Positions 1 through 10,617 of a stretch of 64,000 nt of DNA are shown one piece after another (position 1 is the stretch's first letter; the number at the start of each line of letters is the position of its first letter). The stretch lies in contig JAIVFJ010000264.1 in NCBI GenBank assembly GCA_025765615.1, forward strand, positions 20,474 to 84,473. Reading direction: 5' to 3'. Origin of the DNA: Zopfochytrium polystomum (taxonomy: Eukaryota; Chytridiomycota; Chytridiomycetes; Chytridiales; Chytridiaceae). Position numbers and translations under genes: made by a program. Below the pieces are notes generated by a model. That model ran no database searches and had not been told where the DNA came from. It saw only the letters and a list, made by a program, of their open reading frames with translations.

Positions 1-1488
1 ACGCCGCGCTGCAAGGACGAGGCCGTGGCGTGGCCGACCGCCTCGCACGGCGTCATGGTGTCCGACACCGCCGTGCCCGAATCCCTCCGCCGCAGGATCG
101 CCGACCTCGCCGAGCCGCTGGTCGCCGCGTCGCTCGACGCCGGCCGCTGGCATCCCGGGTCGGACGGGCTGGTCCTGGACCTGATCCACCCCTCTGACTA
201 CCCGCTCTGCTTCGGCCGGACGCTCTTTTCCGCCACACCGGGCGCGATCGTCGGGGAATCGGTGGTGGAGGCGCCGGCGAAACCCGAGCCCACGAGGTGG
301 GGATCCACCACCGAAGCGGACGTTTCGTACAGCTTCCAGTGGCTGCCGTCCGAGTTCCGCGTCGCCGCGGACGGCTCGGTCACCATCGACTCGTACGTGA
401 ACAACCTGGACGAAAAGGCGCACCCGGAGCTGTTCCAGACCATCGCAGAGGTGTTTGAGCGCATCCTGCCCATGCTCGAGTGCACCATCGGATCCGCAGA
501 CGCAGTGCCCGACGAGCGGCGCGACAACGCGCCGTACTCTGAAAGCAGCTTTTCCGACAAGAGCGAGTGGGAGCCGACCGAAGCGTTCTTGCGGAAGCAC
601 ATGTTCCTCTCGGGCCGCTTCGGGCACGGGAACGTGACGCCGGAAGTCTTCGCCGCGCACGAAAACGACCCTGACGTGCAGGCGGCGGGAGAGAGCGCCG
701 ACGGGTGGATCTCCATGGCCGACCGCGTCCGGTACCAGCGCATGCACTGCGCGATCCGCGTTCCGCGCTTCCCGTCTTTCTTCGACCGCTCCCCGATCTC
801 GCTGGACCCGCAGAGCCTCCGCGACACCACGCTCCAGGTGATCGTTAAAATGGCCGAGATCCGCCTGACCCCCGACCAGCCGTCCTACCGGGGGGGTAAA
901 TGGCACCTGGAGGGCATGTACAACGAGGCGATCGCCGCGACCGTCGTCGTCTACTACAACCTCGACAATATCGCCGACTCGCGCGTCGCCTTCCGCCACG
1001 CCTACCGCGAACCGGACTTTGAGTACCAGCAAGACCGCTACTACGGCATCGAAAAGGTGTACGGCTTCAAAAGCCAGTCCGGCGGCAGCCGCGTCCGCGC
1101 CAGCGGCGACGTCCGCGCGATGCACGGCCGCGCCGTCGCGTTCCCAAACTTTCACCAGCACCGCGTGATGCCGTTCGAGCTCGCGGACAAGACGCGCCCG
1201 GGCCGCCGCGCCGTGCTGGCGTTCTTTGTCGTCGACCCGGGTGTGCGGATCGCGTCGACCCGCGACGTGCCGAGGCAGCAGACGAAGTGGGTCGTCGGGG
1301 AGCTGGCGGAGGTCCTCGGGCGCGGCAGGCTGCCTGTAGTAGCTGTCGGGGAAATCGCGAGGGCGGCGGGCGCGACGTGGACCGAGGAGGAGGCGGGGAA
1401 GGTCGCGCGGTTGGTCATGGAGGAGCGGAGCAGCGGGCAGGTTGGCGGGTTTGCGGAGGCGTACGGCATTTCGCTTTGCGAGCACTAA
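1..1488 (+). CDS. DUF4246 family protein, 3' part (5' end beyond window)
   Basis: The frame is open from the first base to the TAA at 1486-1488, so the gene is cut by the left edge; no in-frame ATG can be defended as the start. The 490-odd visible residues match the fungal DUF4246 family as I know it: a conserved block with HLEGMYNE near residue 302, then FPNFHQHRVMPFEL near residue 385, and PGRRAVLAFFVVDP just after. The two His-containing blocks resemble a 2-oxoglutarate/Fe(II) dioxygenase-like fold, but that activity is inference. No intron is seen. The downstream 3' flank is T-rich (runs at 1616-1644). Confidence 0.85.
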   Translation, partial: TPRCKDEAVAWPTASHGVMVSDTAVPESLRRRIADLAEPLVAASLDAGRWHPGSDGLVLDLIHPSDYPLCFGRTLFSATPGAIVGESVVEAPAKPEPTRWGSTTEADVSYSFQWLPSEFRVAADGSVTIDSYVNNLDEKAHPELFQTIAEVFERILPMLECTIGSADAVPDERRDNAPYSESSFSDKSEWEPTEAFLRKHMFLSGRFGHGNVTPEVFAAHENDPDVQAAGESADGWISMADRVRYQRMHCAIRVPRFPSFFDRSPISLDPQSLRDTTLQVIVKMAEIRLTPDQPSYRGGKWHLEGMYNEAIAATVVVYYNLDNIADSRVAFRHAYREPDFEYQQDRYYGIEKVYGFKSQSGGSRVRASGDVRAMHGRAVAFPNFHQHRVMPFELADKTRPGRRAVLAFFVVDPGVRIASTRDVPRQQTKWVVGELAEVLGRGRLPVVAVGEIARAAGATWTEEEAGKVARLVMEERSSGQVGGFAEAYGISLCEH

Positions 1489-1741
1489 CTGGCAAAGGGA
1501 AGCAAGGGTGCTGTGGCTGTCGTCGAATTTGTCTTGGCAAGTCCTTCTGACTATTTTTTATTTTACTGTATCACACGTGCATACAAGAGGGGGAAATGGG
1601 GGGGCACTTGGTGTTTTTTTTTGTTTTTTTTTTGTTTTTTTTTACGTCTCACTGTTATTGGGCGATTTTGGATCCAGTTAACGTGATCCTCGCTGGACCC
1701 CAGGATTTGTTAGTGCAAAAACTTGCTGCTCAATGGACTGA

Positions 1742-2110
1742 TTGATCTTTGTTTCCTCCCTTGACTGTTATTTTTCTTCAGCAGGCAACGAAGGAATCCA
1801 AGAAGCCTGCATGACCTTGTTCGACTGTCGTAACCTCATGGTGACGCAGACTACCTCGATGTCGGCTGGGACGAGCGCGTCCTCTGAACTGGCGGCCAAC
1901 TCGTTTGCGAATACCGATCGCCTCGCCCTCGTCCGCGATCGCGGCGGAAACGCCGGTCGCCGATTCCTCACCGCCTCTCTGCGGCGGGCAGTATTCCTCG
2001 CAAGCTGCCGCGGCGACGTCGAAGCGCTTCGATGGTGGGTGGGTGGCGGCGGAGAAGAAGATGCATGTTGAGGACGCCGTCGAAGTTACAGGAGGCCTCA
2101 TCTCGAGTTG
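1742..2110 (+). pseudogene. Possible fragment of an ankyrin-like LQWW-repeat gene
   Basis: One frame contains the stretch LASCRGDVEALRWW near 1996-2040, which matches the repeat style of the intact protein at 19883-21691 (for example HGNVEVLRWW). Nothing else around it is repeat-like and the frame stops at 2071, so it is at best a decayed piece. The rest of 1489-2540 holds no recognisable gene. Confidence 0.3.
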
Positions 2111-2277
2111 ATTTATTGCATGATCACACCCCTCTGGTCCCACCTCGTCGCTTTTCTCCAAAACCGCCTTCGTCTCCTCGCGCAGCTCCGTCTCCGTCTC
2201 TTTTCTGTCAAGGCTGCGACTCGACGGAAACAAACGGAGCAACGCGCCGAGTGAATTTGCCATCATAACGCGACGCC

Positions 2278-2281
<4 letters not shown>

Positions 2282-2318
<37 letters not shown>
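2282..2318. repeat. Poly(T) tract, 37 nt
   Basis: Uninterrupted run of T on the + strand in intergenic DNA. Length may vary between reads or assemblies. Confidence 0.9.
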
Positions 2319-2550
2319 CAGCTCGCAGCCTCCGAGTACATTCGTGGCCGCCAGGATTTGCCGCTTGCATCTCGCAAGCTGTCGGGAGCCGATCAGCAGG
2401 ACTGGCGACCACTCTCTACTTGTTGGCATTGTGCCCCACCGGGTCGTCCTACACTTGAAATGGCGGCCACCACCTCTCACTAACCGTGAGGACGCCGACA
2501 CGGCAGAGTGAGCGCAGAATATAAAATTGCTGAACTGTGTACTTCCGACT

Positions 2551-2695
2551 TCCCGGGTCGTCTAATGGCAAGACACCACCAGCGCTTAAGGTACCGGGTT
2601 CAATCCCCGGGCTTTCCACTCGTTGGGAATCTAGCTCACTTGGAAGAGCGTGAGTTCACTTGGTGGAAATCGGAGTTCAATCCTTCGTCCGGGGA
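2551..2695 (+). other. Two tandem degenerate tRNA-like units (Pol III promoter-like)
   Basis: Unit 1 (2551-2618) has a D-arm-like GTCT...AGAC pair and a perfect T arm, CCGGG-TTCAATC-CCCGG. Unit 2 (2625-2695) has a D-arm-like GCTC...GAGC pair and a T arm CGGAG-TTCAATC-CTTCG. Both therefore carry A-box-like and B-box-like blocks at normal spacing. Acceptor stems do not pair and anticodon arms are poor, so these are not functional tRNAs by eye. They could be tRNA pseudogenes or a tRNA-derived SINE head. The uridine-kinase-like reading frame on the opposite strand ends inside unit 2. Confidence 0.4.
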
Positions 2696-3752
2696 AACGT
2701 GCCTCGCGAAGTGCAGAAGCAGGAGTGTCGCCATTTTTGCTCAAGAAAATCCCGAGATGCAGCAAAACGTCGATGAAGGCGCGGAGGTTGAAAAAGTCGC
2801 GGACGCGCTTCTTGTAGAGGACGAGGGGGCCGATGACAAAGACGATGTCGGGGTGGTGGAGGGTCGGCGTTGTTGAGGGCAGCCTTTGCGAAAGAAGTAA
2901 TAAGACTGAGGTATCCGCAAACCACCCAGATCATTTTACCTCTTGAGAGTTTGAAAGTCCCACACAGGCACGGAAAAATCCTTGCCCGCAGCCAGGTCGA
3001 CGAGGCACGTTTCGAGAAGCTTAAAGTCGACAGCATCGGGGTGATCAAAGTTGTACGTCCCGGCGTCCACGCGGACGCGGTCCTCCGGCGTCAGCTCCCG
3101 GTAAAAGCTCTCCAGCTTGACGATGGCGACTGCACCAATTTCCGCGTGCGGGCGTTATATCGCCTGTCTCTTCAGCGAGAAAAATAAAAAAGATTCGCTT
3201 TACCTTTCCGAGCCTCGGTCGACTTGAGCTTGTCAACGATCATGGAGCAGACCTCCTTCTTGCCGCTGGCTGCGCCGCCGCTGATGGCGATGAAGAACGG
3301 GCGGTGGTGGGACTCGGCCAGGTCTCCCGCGGCATTTGACTCTGCCTTGTGGACGACGAGCGGCGGCTCGTTGATGCTCAGCTCGGACACGCTGCGATCC
3401 GGGCTGACGTGGGGAGCTCTCGCGGCTGTGAAAGGGAAATAAGTTCTCTTGTTCTAATTCGAAACGAGCACGGGCGTGGGCCTCCAGATGGCGCGCCCGC
3501 CGATCGCCGATCTGTCCCCTAAGTCTCACCGGGCTCGTCCCGTTTGTCGTCGGCGGGGATGGAGTCCTGGCTGGCGGAGCGGCCGGGCGACTGCGAGCCC
3601 TTGCGGCTGCCCTTGCCCGCCGCGCTGCCGCCGCCGCTGCCGAGGCGCTGGAAGAAGTTCGAGAGGGCGCCCGATCCCCTGCGGGCGGCCTTCTCGTCGG
3701 CCGAGGCGGCGGTGCCGGGCGACGCCGGCGAACTGGGAGAAGACGGCGGCAT
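2631..3752 (-). pseudogene. Truncated uridine-kinase-like gene with altered active site
   Basis: Exons on the minus strand: 3752-3530, 3425-3204, 3129-2940 and 2883-2631, all GT-AG and phase-consistent. After a Ser-rich 70-residue lead, the protein follows the uridine/cytidine kinase family: a P-loop region FFIAISGGAASGKKEVC, then TYNFDHPDAVDFKLLE, VPVWDF and a match to the RDFFNLRAFID segment. The Walker A Ser/Thr is Lys (GKK), and the usual Asp of the QDxFY motif is Glu (LESFY). After RAFID the homology stops: the expected RRGRD and C-terminal half are missing, and the frame runs into tRNA-like sequence and stops. The start shown is the first ATG; a GTG lies nine codons upstream. Probably a dead gene or pseudoenzyme. 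Confidence 0.65.
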
Positions 3753-3796
3753 TGACGTTTGAGACTTGTCACCCACACAACTGATAAGAGATTAAG

Positions 3797-3845
3797 TGTC
3801 TGTCTGTCTGCCCGCCTGTCTGTCTGTCTGTCTGTTTGTCTGTTG
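3797..3845. repeat. (TGTC)n microsatellite in a divergent promoter
   Basis: Imperfect tetranucleotide repeat between the divergent kinase-like gene (start 3752, minus) and the mitochondrial carrier (start 4018, plus). Confidence 0.85.
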
Positions 3846-4017
3846 TTCTCTTCTGAGTTTGAAAGCTCGCTTGTCGATCGTCTTTTCTTTCTTCGCCCCC
3901 GATCGCTTACCGGGTTGCTGTCCACTGTATCGTTTGACACCCTTCGACCCGACCGAGCGACCAACCACTCCACCTCTCACCAACTCCACTCACACCGTCG
4001 CTGCACCTGCAATCATC

Positions 4018-5386
4018 ATGCCCGGGGACAAGCGCGTAGCAGCGGTTCCTCTTCCAACCTGGAAGGTGAAACCACGAACAGCCTGCCCACGATTAACACA
4101 AAAAACTGATCACGAATCCTCTTTCGCTCCCAATCACCCAGGACTTTGTGGCCGGCAGCATCAGCGGGATGGCGCAGGTCAGCATATCCGGCTTCGGTCC
4201 GCATCGTGGTCGTTTTCCTTTACTCTCTCATCGATCTTACCCGCGCGTCTAACGCGATCACCCAACTGTCCAGGTCGCGATCGGCCACCCTCTCGACACG
4301 ATCAAAGTCCGGCTACAGCTAGACCCCACCAAATTCAAAGGTAATCGCCAGCGATGGCATCACGCCCGTCCGCTCACACATCACCCACTCGAACCCAAGG
4401 CCCGATCGACTGCTTCACGCAAACGATCCGGAACGAAGGCGTGCTGGGCCTGTACAAAGGGATGGCGGCGCCGCTCGTCGGCATCGGCTTTGTGAACGCG
4501 GTCGTGTTCACGTCGTACGGCTGGTTCAAGATGCTCCTCGCCGACCCTCGCAGCCCCGACGCGCAGCTCAGCATTCCCAAAATCGGTGAGCCCCTTCATG
4601 CGCATTCTCCCCGACGTTCGCGTTATTACTGACACCCCACCTCCCCCCCACTCCCTCAACAGCCGTCGCCGGCATCGGCGCCGGCATCGTCAACTCCTTC
4701 GTCGCGAGCCCGATCGAGCTCCTCAAAATCCGCCTCCAAGCGCAATACACCTCCCCGAGCGCCGCCTCCGTCGCCGGCGGCCCCGCCGTCTACCACGGCC
4801 CCGTCGGCGTCGCGCGGGCGCTGATCGGGACGCACGGGCTGCGGCGCGGGCTGATGCGCGGGACGTGGGCGACGATCGTGAGGGAGATACCGGCGTACGC
4901 GGGGTTCTATGGCGGGTTTGAGGCGGCGAAGCGGGCGCTGACGCCGGAGGGGTATCCGGCTGGGGCGACGCTTCCCGTGGAGAGGTTGATGCTGGCGGGG
5001 TCGGTGGGCGGGGTTGGTTACTGGACTTGTTGCTGTGAGTAGTGAAGGGAGCGCGGGGAGCGAGAGTGAGGTTGGGGGGGAGACGGCTTTGAACCTAATC
5101 GTTTCATTCGCGCAGATCCGCTCGACCTGGTCAAGTCGCGGATACAAAAGACGAACCCGGGCGAGTGTTCGACGGCCGTGTTCCCAAACCTCCGCAGCAT
5201 CTACGCCGAATCGGGGATCCGCGGCCTGTTCAACGGGTTCCCCGTGACTGTCCTCCGGACGATTCCTGCCGCCGGTATGCAGCTGTGCTTTTTTTGCAAG
5301 TTTAAATCCCAAACTAACAAACGAACCGCCTTTTCACAGCTGCGACTTTTACCGTCTTTGAACTGACCGTCCGCGTTCTCGGCTGA
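4018..5386 (+). CDS. Mitochondrial carrier family protein
   Basis: Seven exons (4018-4065, 4142-4177, 4274-4340, 4400-4585, 4663-5034, 5116-5274, 5340-5386) give 304 residues, the normal size for an SLC25 carrier. All three signature motifs are present: PLDTIKVR in repeat 1, PIELLKIR in repeat 2 and PLDLVKSR in repeat 3. The inner membrane is the expected site. The GMAAPLVGIGFVNA and YWTCCYPLD segments look most like the carnitine/ornithine/YMC1 branch (SLC25A20/29/45), but the substrate cannot be set from sequence. The start is the first ATG after a pyrimidine-rich leader and opens directly into the first repeat (DFVAGSISG). Confidence 0.9.
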
Positions 5387-5939
5387 AACACCCACGGCCC
5401 GACTTTTCTATGCACCCTTCTTTCCTTTCTTCTTTCATTCGTAGCGCGCAAAGTCCAATAGACCTTTTTGGGAGGCTCTCCGAGGCCATTCCAAAACTTA
5501 AGCTCATCTGCAAAACAAACCCGTCCATCAACGAGCTCAAAAATGTTCATTGTACGATGACGTCTCCTTCGTTGGCTCCAAAAACGTGCTTCTGTTTCAT
5601 TCTTCAGCGTTGCCCAAACCCCATGGCCCTTTTCTCCAATGCGGCATCCGAGTCGGCCTGGCTCCATGTGGTTCCGTTGATTCGCACGCCCTGTTAATAT
5701 TACCACCATAGAGTACACTGGACTACTTTTGCTCTTAAAGTTCACACTGTCTGTGTATTTTGTTTGTTCACCAAAAGGCAGCTCAGAGGGAAAGCAAAGA
5801 ATTACAGGAATGAATGTTGGAGTGGGAGAAAGCGACAAAAAAAAAGGGGAAAAGAGCGAGGAATAGAGGTAGAGAGGAGGAGAGATGAGAGTGAGAGGCA
5901 CCATGTTCGACACTGCAACAAAACAGCACCAATCAGTGA
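5387..5939. other. Intergenic, no gene seen
   Basis: 3' flanks of the carrier (plus) and of the small gene at 5940-6469 (minus). Short frames on both strands show no recognisable domain. Confidence 0.6.
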
Positions 5940-6469
5940 TCACCGCCTCCTCCTCCGCGATTTCCCACCGTTGTGCTTCGGCTTCTCGGCATGGTGATTC
6001 GACCTCGGGCGCGTTTCAAGCGCGGCCGAAAGCGTGCTGGGCGCGGGATGCACCGGCTCAACTTTCTCCTTTTTCACGACGATTGGCGCGCTTCCCGACT
6101 GGCCCGAGTGGCCGTGGAACTGGGCGACGGCGTGCGCGATGTCTTGGTTGTCGAGCGAGGGCACGGCGGGGGTGTTGCCGGTGTGCGAGGAAGAGATAGA
6201 GTGCGCACCTAATTGGGGCGAGGAGAAATCGGGCGGGGACGGAGTTCCCACTGCATTTTTTTTTTTTTTTGTAACCATTTTTTGTGCGTGAGTGGATATG
6301 CGGATGGGGGGACCAGGGCTCACGAGGAGCGAAAGGGGGGGGCAGGAAGGATGGTCGAAAGAAGAAGCGTACAGCTATCATGGCGAATCCGCGCAATCAC
6401 GGGCGACGACGAGAGGAGCAAGAAGCACAGAAGGGTCGACGAGCATATGTTGATCAAGGAGATGTTCAT
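5940..6469 (-). CDS. Putative small secreted protein, 135 aa, two exons
   Basis: Exon 1 (6469-6373) starts with an ATG and encodes a textbook signal peptide: MNISLINICSSTLLCFLLL, then SSSPVIA as a likely cleavage site. A donor at 6372 and acceptor at 6251 join it in frame to exon 2 (6250-5940), which is Ser/His/Pro-rich and ends in a basic GGKSRRRRR-type tail. A TATA box lies about 100 bp upstream (6570-6576). The intron 3' end is A-rich rather than pyrimidine-rich, so the splice is uncertain. No family recognised; an extracellular or cell-surface role is inference. Confidence 0.45.
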
Positions 6470-6569
6470 TCTGTGTTTGTGTGATCCTCAGAAGAAGAGT
6501 TCTGCCTTGATCTTGATGTGATGGGCGGCGGTGAGATTGCGAGTGGAGGAGCAGCGGTCCCGCATCGGT

Positions 6570-6576
6570 TTTTATA
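6570..6576 (-). promoter_or_regulatory. TATA box for the secreted protein gene
   Basis: TATAAAA on the minus strand, 101 bp upstream of the ATG at 6469, in a TATAAAAAC context also seen before other secreted-protein genes here. Confidence 0.5.
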
Positions 6577-7126
6577 CTGTGAGCAGGCACGGTTGCGGGA
6601 GACGCAAGAGACGCAAGTGTTGGTCGGTTGGAGGAGTTATACGGTAGTCGCGCTCTTCGCGGTGGATTTTGAAGTGTGTCTTTTTTTTTTGTAAAAAATT
6701 ATTTCAAGTGTGTCTGTCTGGCACAATTGTGTCTTCGTCTTCTTCTCATTGCCGTTTGGGTGGAGGGTGGCACTCGCTGTTGGAATAAAATTTGGGCGGA
6801 GCAGAATTTTGGGCTGTTTGGCACTTGCCTATTTGGGAAGACCAACGCAACACCCAACATTTAATCACTCGACAACGCGCCTTCTTGAAATGTCTGCCAA
6901 ACTGCGACGTTGCTCTCATGGGCACCGTCAAACAACACGACGAAAAAATTTGCGTTTTACTTCAAAGAGCAAAAAGAAAGTCCCTGTTTCGGCGCGGGAC
7001 CGCGAATAGTGCCCGACTAAAGGGAAAAAAAAAGGGCTCTGAAAAAAAAAAATTCTATTAGATCAAGTCAAGCAACCAACAAGTTGCTTCGCTCCCTGCT
7101 TTCTCCGGCCTTTCTCTCCCCATCCC
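6577..7126. other. Intergenic, AT-rich
   Basis: Upstream flank of the secreted gene and 3' flank of the NDPK gene. A-runs occur at 7025-7050. No gene recognised. Confidence 0.55.
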
Positions 7127-10100
7127 TCAGCTCGCCGGCGCCTCATCACCGCCCGGCACAGCCTCAGCCTCGCCGCCGCCACCACCAGCGTCCAGCTTGT
7201 CCCCCGACGCCGACCGCGACACCGTCTTGGACCCCTTCTTCGACGCGGCCTTCGACCCCGCCTTCGACCCTACCTTCGACACAACCTTCGACGCCACCTT
7301 CGATCCAGCCTTCGACGCCGTCCTCGACCCGACAGCCCCCGCCGGCTCATTCGGCTGCGCCGCAAGCCCGGCCACTACGGACGCCCTCACAGACTTCCCC
7401 GCGGTCGACTCTGCGCGTTTCGGCGACGCGACGAGCGAGGCGCGAGTCGAGACGGGGCGGGAGGCCGGGCGGGAGGCGGGCGGCGGGTGCGGGTTGGGGG
7501 GTTGATGGGCAGCGTCGGGGAAGACGACGTTGATTTCGCGGAGGGCGGAGGCCGGAGAGTCCGAGCCGTGGACCGCGTTTTGGGAGCCGTCGGTGCCGAA
7601 AAGGGCGCGGATCGAGGTGGGGGAGGTTTCGCGGGCTTTTTCAGAGTTGGTGGGACCGGCGAGCTCCCTCCAGGCCGCGATGGCGCCGGGCTTTTCCAGG
7701 ACGATTGCGTAGATGGGGGCACTGTTTCAAATATGTGGTTTGAGACGGTTAGCTGTGCGGTTGGAGGTCGAGTAATGCAGGGATAGTAAAACGTACCTGC
7801 TCATCCAGTTCGTCAGATCCTCGTAAAACCCTTTACCCTTATGTTCCTTGTAAAACTCCTCTGCGTTCTCTTTGCTGAAATGCACCTCCTGCTCTCGGAC
7901 GATCGTAAACCCACCCTCCTTAATCCTCGCCACAATCTCCTCTTTCTTGGCCGGATACGCATCCGGTTTAATCAGCGCCAGAGTCTGCTGCATCTCGGCG
8001 TGCACCTCGGATGCAGGCGCCGCCCCGCCAAAGACAACGCCGATTTCGCGGACGGCCGAGGCCGGGGAGTCGGAGCCGTGGACCGCGTTCTGGGAGCCGT
8101 CGGTGCCAAAGAGCGCACGAATGGAGTTAGGGGCGGTCTCTCGGGCCATTTCCGAGTTGGTAGGGCCGGCGAGCTCTCTCCAGGCCGCGATAGCGCCGGC
8201 CTTTTCCAATATGAGCGCGTAGATGGGGGCGCTTTTCCAGAAATGCGGTTTGAGTCGGTTAGCCGTGCTGCTGCGGGTCGAAAACGCACGGATAGAACCT
8301 ACCTGCTCATCCAGTTCGTGAGATCCTCGTAAAACCCTTTTCCCTGATGCTCCTTGTAAAACTCCTCCGCTTTCTCCTTGCTGAAATGCACCTCTTCCTC
8401 CCTCACAATCGTAAACCCACCCTCCTTAATCCTCGCCACAATCTCGTCCTTCTTCCCAGGGTGCGCGTCCGGTTTGATCAGCGCCAACGTCTGCTGCTTT
8501 TCGGCCGGAGCCTCGGCCGCGGGAGCAGCTCCGCCAAACACAACGCCGATCTCGCGGACGGCCGAGGCCTGGGAGTCGGAGCCGTGGACCGCGTTCTGGG
8601 AGCCGTCGGTACCAAATAGTGCGCGGATCGAGTTGGGTGCGGTTTCGCGGGCTTTTTCAGAGTTGGTGGGGCCGGCGAGCTCACGCCATCCCGTAATGGC
8701 TCCAGGTTTCTCCAGAATGAGCGCGTAAATGGGGGCGCTGGTTTTGGAGTAATACTCTCAATGATTAAATAGTTCAAACTGCTGTCAATGTGCACCGACG
8801 TACCTGCTCATCCAGTTCGTCAGATCTTCGTAAAACCCTTTACCTTTGTGCTCCTTGTAAAACTCCTCCGCCTTCTCCTTGCTGAAATGCACTTCTTCCT
8901 CTTTCACGATCGTAAACCCACCCTCCTTGATCCGCGCCACAATCTCCTCCTTCTTTCCAGGGTACGCATCCGGTTTAATCAGCGCCAACGTCTGCTGCAG
9001 CTCCGCCTGCTTCTCCACAGTATGACCTTCGCCAAATACAACGCCAATTTCACGGAGGGCCGAGGCGGGGGAATCCGAGCCGTGGACCGCGTTTTGCGAG
9101 CCGTTGGTGCCGAAGAGGGCGCGGATGGAGTTGGAGGCCGTTTCGCGGGCCTTTTCAGAGTTGGTCGGACCGGCGAGCTCTCTCCAGGCCGCGATAGCGC
9201 CGGGCTTTTCGAGGACGAGGGCGTAGATGGGCGCGCTGTTTGTCGTGTCATGTTGCAGTTGTTCAATATTAGAGGAATTTCGATGCTCATGAACGTACCT
9301 GCTCATCCAGTTTGTCAGATCTTCGTAGAACCCTTTTCCTTTGTGCTCCTTGTAAAACTCTTCTGCTTTCTCCTTGCTGAAATGCACCTCTTCCTCTTTT
9401 ACAATCGTGAACCCGCCCTCCTTAATCCTCGCCACAATCTCGTCCTTCTTTCCAGGATACGCATCCGGTTTAATCAGCGCCAGCGTCTGCTGCAACTCCT
9501 CCACCTTCCCCGGCTGCTGCTGCTGCTGCTTCTCTACCAACGCGGCCCTCGATCCGCGGACAGACTTTGACCCACGGAGGGCGTCGGTGGATGCGCGACG
9601 GGTCTCGAAGAGGTGGGTGACGGAGCCGGCGCGGGAGGCGAGGGCGTACGGGAAGAAGGCTTGAATTTCGGCGAGGGCCGAGTCGAGGGTGGCGGAGCCG
9701 TGGACGGCGTTGCGGATGGGGTCGGTCCCGTAGAGGGCACGGATGCTGGAAGTGTTTGTTTGTCATTGGAGAAAGTTGGGGGGACAGTGGAAAAGGAATA
9801 CGTACGACATTGGGAAGTTTTCCTTTGCAGCTGAGGGGTCGTCTGGACCCATCATCTCGATCCAGCGCCGAACAACGTCCTCTCCTTTGAGCACCATAGT
9901 CACGACAGGTCCGCTGAAACGCAAAAAAAGACCAACTCTCGATTAGCGAACACACATCTCCCTCTTCCCAACCACCGCCAATCTCTCTCAACGACTCACC
10001 TCGTCAAAAATACGACAACCTCATCAACTCTCTCCTCCCTCTTCCTCCTCTCCTCCTCGTCCGCATCATCGGGCACGTCCTCAACCTGGGCCTCAGCCAA

Positions 10101-10585
10101 TACCCTGGCCTGCTCGCCGGTCAACACAACCCCGGCGTCCCTCTTCTGCACCGCGATCCCGGCCGCCAGCACGCGACGCACGATCGCTTCCACCGCGTCG
10201 CCGTCGGTGGTGGCGGCAACGTCGGGTTTCACGATCGCCACCGTTTTCAACGGCAATCCCGTCGCGCCGGACGCCGCAGCCTCCCCATCTTTGTCGTCCA
10301 TTCGCGTAAAGAGCATCGGCACCGTCGGCTGCTGTTCCCCGCCCTCTCCGTCCTGCGGGGGCACCTCTGCCGGGCTCTGAAAGAAGATCGCGAGCTCGCG
10401 TGCAGCGGAAACAGGCCCGTCGGATGCGTGGAACGCGTTCATCAAGGGATCCGCGCCGTGCTGAGCGCGAAGCGTTTTCGGCGCTTCCAGTTTCGCGGTT
10501 TTCGGATCTTTGGGGCCGAGGATGTCCCGCCAGAGCTGAATGCAGTTGGGTTTGGAGAGGTGGAGGACGAGGACGGGGGCGCTTT

Positions 10586-10617
<32 letters not shown>

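Noticed and set aside
2551..2695. Two functional tRNA genes
   Set aside because: T arms and promoter boxes look right, but acceptor stems do not pair and the anticodon arms are irregular.
3233..3973. 246-codon Arg-rich frame on the minus strand upstream of the uridine-kinase-like gene
   Set aside because: Runs through introns and the TGTC repeat out of frame with the kinase-like exons.
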